From: Populus alba
Taxonomy: Eukaryota; Streptophyta; Magnoliopsida; Malpighiales; Salicaceae
Reading direction: 5' to 3'
Assembly: GCF_005239225.2 (NCBI RefSeq)
Contig: NC_133300.1
Coordinates: 186,001-250,000 of the forward strand
Length of the DNA: 64,000 nt
A program made the translations under genes and the position numbers. The notes beneath the pieces are model-generated. The model searched no databases. It was not told the origin of the DNA and saw nothing but the letters and a program-made list of their open reading frames with translations. Positions 59,627 through 64,000 of this stretch are shown here, piece after piece. Position 1 is the stretch's first letter, and every line of letters starts with the position of its first letter.

Positions 59627-60209
59627 TTGAATGAAGGTATTCGCTTGTGGAATGTGTTCGCTTCTTCTGACAAGCAGCAAATAGGTGATAGAGATGCCGA
59701 GGAGAAAGATGAAGACAAGGGTGGATTTATTGGTAAGGTGAAGGACTCCATTCATGACATTGGTGGAAAGATTGCGGAGGGAGCTATTGGCATTGGGAAG
59801 CCAACTGCCGATGTTACTGCCATTCACGTCCCCTCCATCAACCTTGACAAAGCCGACATTGTTGTTGATGTGCTCATCAAAAGCCCTGCCCCTGCCCCTC
59901 CATCAACTGCCGATATCGACTACTTCATTGAGAGTGATTCAAGGAAACGTGATAAAAATGGAAAGATCTACTAAAATTGATAAATATGGAAATAGTTACA
60001 TTGATGTTCCCATCACCTTCAGGCCTAAGGACTTTGGTTCTGCACTTTGGGACATCATTATAGGAAAAGGCACCGGTCACACCATGAAAGGGCATATTAA
60101 TGCGGACACTCCTTTCAGAGCTATGAAGTTTCCCATCAGCAAGGAGGGTGCCACAACCATACTCAAGATGAACAAAGAAGACGGTGCCAATGATGATGAG
60201 GTATGGTAA
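59627..60209 (+). pseudogene. LEA group 2 protein gene, internally deleted and frameshifted
   Basis: Two parts of a LEA_2 desiccation protein like Arabidopsis At2g44060 remain. Bases 59690-59940 read EEKDEDKGGFIGKVKDS, then IHDIGGKIAEGAIGIGKPTA and NLDKADIVVDVLI, the N-terminal end of the family. Bases about 59975-60209 read IDKYGNSYIDVPITFRPKDF, then GHINADTPF and PISKEGATT, the C-terminal end, in a different frame. The roughly 150 residues between (first WHy domain and part of the second) are missing. There is no in-frame ATG ahead of the first part; a stop lies just upstream. The gene is next to RAP and near lumazine synthase, fitting the Arabidopsis neighbourhood. Confidence 0.82.
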
Positions 60210-63039
60210 CTGTTTTTGTTTGCTAGATTCTTCATTGTTACATCAGATTTTTGATTGGCTAGATTGAAAATCCTGCTCAACATTGTCTTACTTTCATTTC
60301 ATAGCTTTTACGGTCTCAGCAGACAGTGTAGGTTAAGACAGTTTGTATCTGCAAATCGTTACTTCTCTTGCCTCGCTTCTTAATGACTTCATGATCCTTT
60401 CTCAACGTCTAGTTGTGTTGTGCCTTGTTCTTACTCATAATTGGTTGGGTGATTTGCTTTACATTGCACAGTTGGTTGCACAAGTTGTCACTATCCAACA
60501 ATACAATCAGATAAATGTATGACCACTGTGTGAGCTAAGATGGTGAGAACTGCTGCTGCTATAGTAGCGGTGCCATTTGCAGTACTGTATCGTTTTCTAT
60601 GTTCTAACTGTGAACAAACAGAGATGTAAGTTTCGAGGAATCAAGAACAGGGCAGGCAGTGCTGAAGCAACACGGCGGGTGTCGGCGCTGGAGGAACATC
60701 AAGTCATGTCCATCACAAAATGAATTCCATTCCACTCACAAATTATTGCATACAATACAATCGTCTTTCATGGATCATGCTTGGCTAGCCTGCTAAAATG
60801 TCATTTCCTCCAGGCAAGAGCCTACATACGGGTCAGTTCTCATTACTCGGTTGGTTGGGTTGGTCCCATTGTTGCGAAAAAAGCACAGCAATTATTGATG
60901 ATAATTACAATAATAAATAAGCTAGAAAAAACATGGTTCGATAATATACCTGCATTTATAAAAGTAATGAATTTTTATATTCACTATATTAAAACAATAT
61001 TACATTATATATTTATAATAGACCTTAAATTGTCAAAAAAAAATCATATTCATTCAAGAAGTATTAATAATTTTTTAATAATACCCCTTTACCTTATCAT
61101 TAAAAAGAATTAGAACATCTTTTTTATTTGAAAATCATTTTAAAAAACATGATAGAAAACATCTGAAAGCCACCATTGATTTCACGGTGCAAGCACAGTA
61201 TGCTGTGAAATGACAGGGTCCAATCACTCTGGATACTGCCATGGCCGGGATCACCCCTGCTTGCCCACCTTTTGGATTTCTAAAGATTTCCACTACTTTT
61301 TTCTTTTTGCCCTAAAGAAGATCCTCCAAGATCTTTGAAGCACATGGTCTTTATATTTAGAAAATTCCTGGTGCCATGGCAATTCCAGTCACTGTAGAGA
61401 ATGAAGAAGCACAAAACAATCGTCCAAGTTCAACCACTTAATTTGTCTGGCAACCCTTTGGTGCTAGCTCAACAACAACATGAATGAAGCTTCCATGGAG
61501 CTTCATTAGGTCTCCTTGCAGCATCTTTCGCAAACCTTATGTCACTCGTTTAAGGTCTGACGTTTATTATTCAATGCCAGCACTCCAAGAACTCCCTATC
61601 TTATTGTCAAGTTCTGTCTCGAAAACATACTCCATAAACACAGACAACACTGCATGTTTTTGAAGATGAAAGTTGCAGTCATCGTCGAGCAAAAGTGACC
61701 ATCGAAGGGACTACCGGCCAAAAACGAGAAATGGGTTGGAATTCAATCAACATAGTAGGTGCCCTGACAATAAGACCGCAATTTCAAGAATGTTTTGAGG
61801 TTCTTGCACGGGATATTTGGACTACGTACTTGTTTCTATGGGGAGATTTAGACACCTTAATTAATGGATCCTACTAGTTAGAAAATATAGATATATAATT
61901 AATCAATATTAACAGATACACTAAAACATGTTTTATCTTTCAATATTATATTTTTTTTATTGAATTATCTACTTTCACGGATCGCTACTTTAATGGATTA
62001 ACTCGGTTGAATTAATTAAAAATTAAATTTTAAATTTTTTTTATTTTTTTTATATGAAATTATCCGGTTTTATGACTCAAAATACGAGTTGACAAGTTAA
62101 TTCGGGTTTTTTTAATCGATATTTCTTTTCATTGCATTCTTTAATATTAGATTGATTGGAAATTAGGCTTTATAATTTATTTTGATTTGTTTTCAATAGG
62201 GTTATTATAGTCTCATAACCAGGGTCAATGACTTAACATGTTAATCTGGGTTGATCCAAATCAATTCAATATATTATTATCTTAATACTAAAAAAGATAT
62301 CATCTTAAAATAATTTTTAGTCAAACTATGTTTTTACAGGTCGTCAGAATTGTTTTTAAACCAACAAAGTTGACCAAGCCACATTGAATCAACCACATAT
62401 TATTACAATTTATTTTTTTTTATTTAAGAAAAACATTAGCAATATCTAAATGTTTTTTTAATATTAAAGAAAAATTTAGCTTAATGCAGGGCAATAATGT
62501 GCAGTGTTCTTTTTATTTTTAATGTCCATGGAAACATGGTCGGTTGATAAACAGTGGTTTTGGTCTTGATTAGTTGAAGAGAAGCGAATGGAACCATGGG
62601 CGAAACCGTGGTGTGGTGGGAGCTTGGAAAGGTCAGCAAATCCAATTCTAAAATCACAGAAATAGGCAAGTTGGTATGGAAGTGATGTGATGCATTGAAT
62701 CAAAGAAGGAAGGATGATTTTTCAAGTATGGATTCCACGTGGCATCTTCCCATTTGTTGACACCTAACACTTCACCATCTCTCTTGGTCCACTTGACATC
62801 TTCTAGAATAAAAATATTGTAAAAGCTAGCCTTCCATCTTTGAAAAACCCTAGCTAGGGCACCACTATTTATTCACATTATTAAACTTGGTAATCCTATT
62901 TTGCCTTGAAAAATAACTTAGCTCTAGTCCTAATATGATAACTACTTTGACTCTGCCCAAAAGACTTAAACACTTAAACCTAACCTCTACAGTTATTAAA
63001 GTATTTTCACGTGGAATATTTATCCTTTCTAAATTGATT
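60210..63039. other. Repeat-rich non-coding DNA
   Basis: No supported gene. Contains AT-rich tracts and, at about 62020-62400, GGGTTGATCC/GAGTTGAC-like motifs resembling the repeat in lumazine synthase intron 7. Short ORFs near 60781, 61695 and 62476 have no recognisable similarity. Confidence 0.4.
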
Positions 63040-63995
63040 ATATGTTTTTTCATATCTTAAATGGAAAATAAAACAACTAAAATACCATTAGAAATAAAAA
63101 AAAATCTAAACCTTACATCAAGGGGTGTTTTTGTACTTTCATAATGGTTTGTTCTATAATATAATATCAGTTGAGAAGCAATTTGATACTTGAACATAGA
63201 TACAAAATATTAAATAATTAAAATACATGATGAAATGACTAAAATGCCACTAAAATTAAAAAAACAATAAACACAAGGTCAAAGGGTTTTTTGGTCTTCT
63301 CATGATGATTTTTTTAAAAAAATTATAACATCAGATCAAATTAGAGATAATTTTGTATTTAACAAACTAAATAAAAATGTGGTCGTGCATGTACGATACC
63401 TAATGGTGCGCGGGAGGCCCACACACACTTTGAGACATGTGCAGCGCTTCGCGGTGTCCAAAAATACCATTATATTATGTTTATGGAAGCATCATGATCT
63501 CTTTCTAATGGTGCGGTGTGTGTCTTAAATGATAGTCTGGTTTGTCATCAGTGAACCTTTTTTTTTTTCTTTTCTTTTCTATTTCCTCTTCTGAATATTT
63601 TTAGTTTGGTCGTTTATGTTTTTTGTATTTCAACTTCAGTTTTTATTTTTTTGATTTCTAATTTTTTGTTTTTCCCATTTGATAAAATTTTATTTGTTTT
63701 CAATTTGATATTTAGTCAAATATAAAAAATTATAAACAACTAAAATGCACAATAAAATAATCAAAATACCCTTTAAATAAAAGATAAATAAACCAAAGCT
63801 CTAGGTCACTTTTTATCCTTGCATAATGATTTTTTGTTTTAATTACAACATGAGATCAAATCAGGAGTGATTTTGTATTTAACTAAATAGAAAAAAAAAA
63901 TGTAAGGTGAGCCTATACAACACCTATGAATGTGTGAGATATGTACATGTATTTTGAGATGTGTGTAATGCCTCTCAACGTAAAAAATACTCATT
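63040..63995 (+). repeat. Three diverged direct copies of a non-coding repeat
   Basis: A motif series (ACAACTAAAATACCA, a run of A, AGGTC/AGGGGT, TTTTTGGTCTTCTCATGATG, then ATCAGATCAAATTAGAG and TTTGTATTTAAC) occurs at about 63065-63195 (partial), 63200-63470 and 63715-63990. The last two also share a tail ending in TTTGAGAcATGTG and CGTAAAAAATAC-like sequence. The copies are clearly diverged. No ORF. Confidence 0.55.
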
Positions 63996-64000
63996 TGCCT

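Overview
The window is AT-rich nuclear DNA of a flowering plant. Genes have several introns with GT..AG borders, several proteins begin with plastid-transit-like leaders, and plant transposons fill the gaps. The gene set and the repeat style (TTA-flanked Harbinger ends, short AT-rich elements) suggest a woody eudicot such as poplar or willow; the species is inference. Exon coordinates were worked out by hand from splice consensus, reading-frame continuity and remembered family sequences. No alignment or expression data were available.

Region 1 (1-1358) is the 3' part of a PIF/Harbinger transposase gene and the right end of its element. Region 2 (about 2.5-27.6 kb) is a tandem array of NADPH-dependent 2-alkenal (double-bond) reductase genes in two units of about 13 kb. 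Each unit holds an A-type reductase (4503-6400; 17698-19436), decayed reductase exons, a minus-strand retroelement-like DUF4283/zinc-knuckle gene that runs into FG repeats (8115-9124; 21047-22006), a B-type reductase (10205-14749; 23749-27142) and a second DUF4283 scrap. All four main reductases share one five-exon structure with fixed phases and encode 348-353 residues. The first B gene carries a large inverted duplication in intron 3 that contains an antisense copy of its own exon 4.

Region 3 (28.4-34 kb) has a single-exon gene for a 686-residue serine-rich protein of unknown role, an orphan exon-like segment, and a gene for a 103-residue unknown protein. Region 4 (36.9-60.2 kb) is a gene-rich block: poly(ADP-ribose) glycohydrolase (minus), dihydrodipicolinate reductase (minus), lumazine synthase (plus), an APS2-type ADP-glucose pyrophosphorylase small subunit with altered catalytic motifs (plus), RAP-domain protein (plus), and a broken LEA group 2 gene (plus). 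From remembered Arabidopsis locus numbers, this order merges two Arabidopsis chromosome 2 neighbourhoods (At2g31870-31890 and At2g44040-44060). Region 5 (60.2-64 kb) is non-coding and repeat-rich.

The most unusual items are the intronic inverted repeat with an antisense exon in the reductase gene at 10205-14749, the DUF4283-zinc-knuckle-FG-repeat chimera duplicated with the array, and the apparently catalytically dead APS2 protein. I found no CRISPR array, rRNA gene or convincing tRNA gene.
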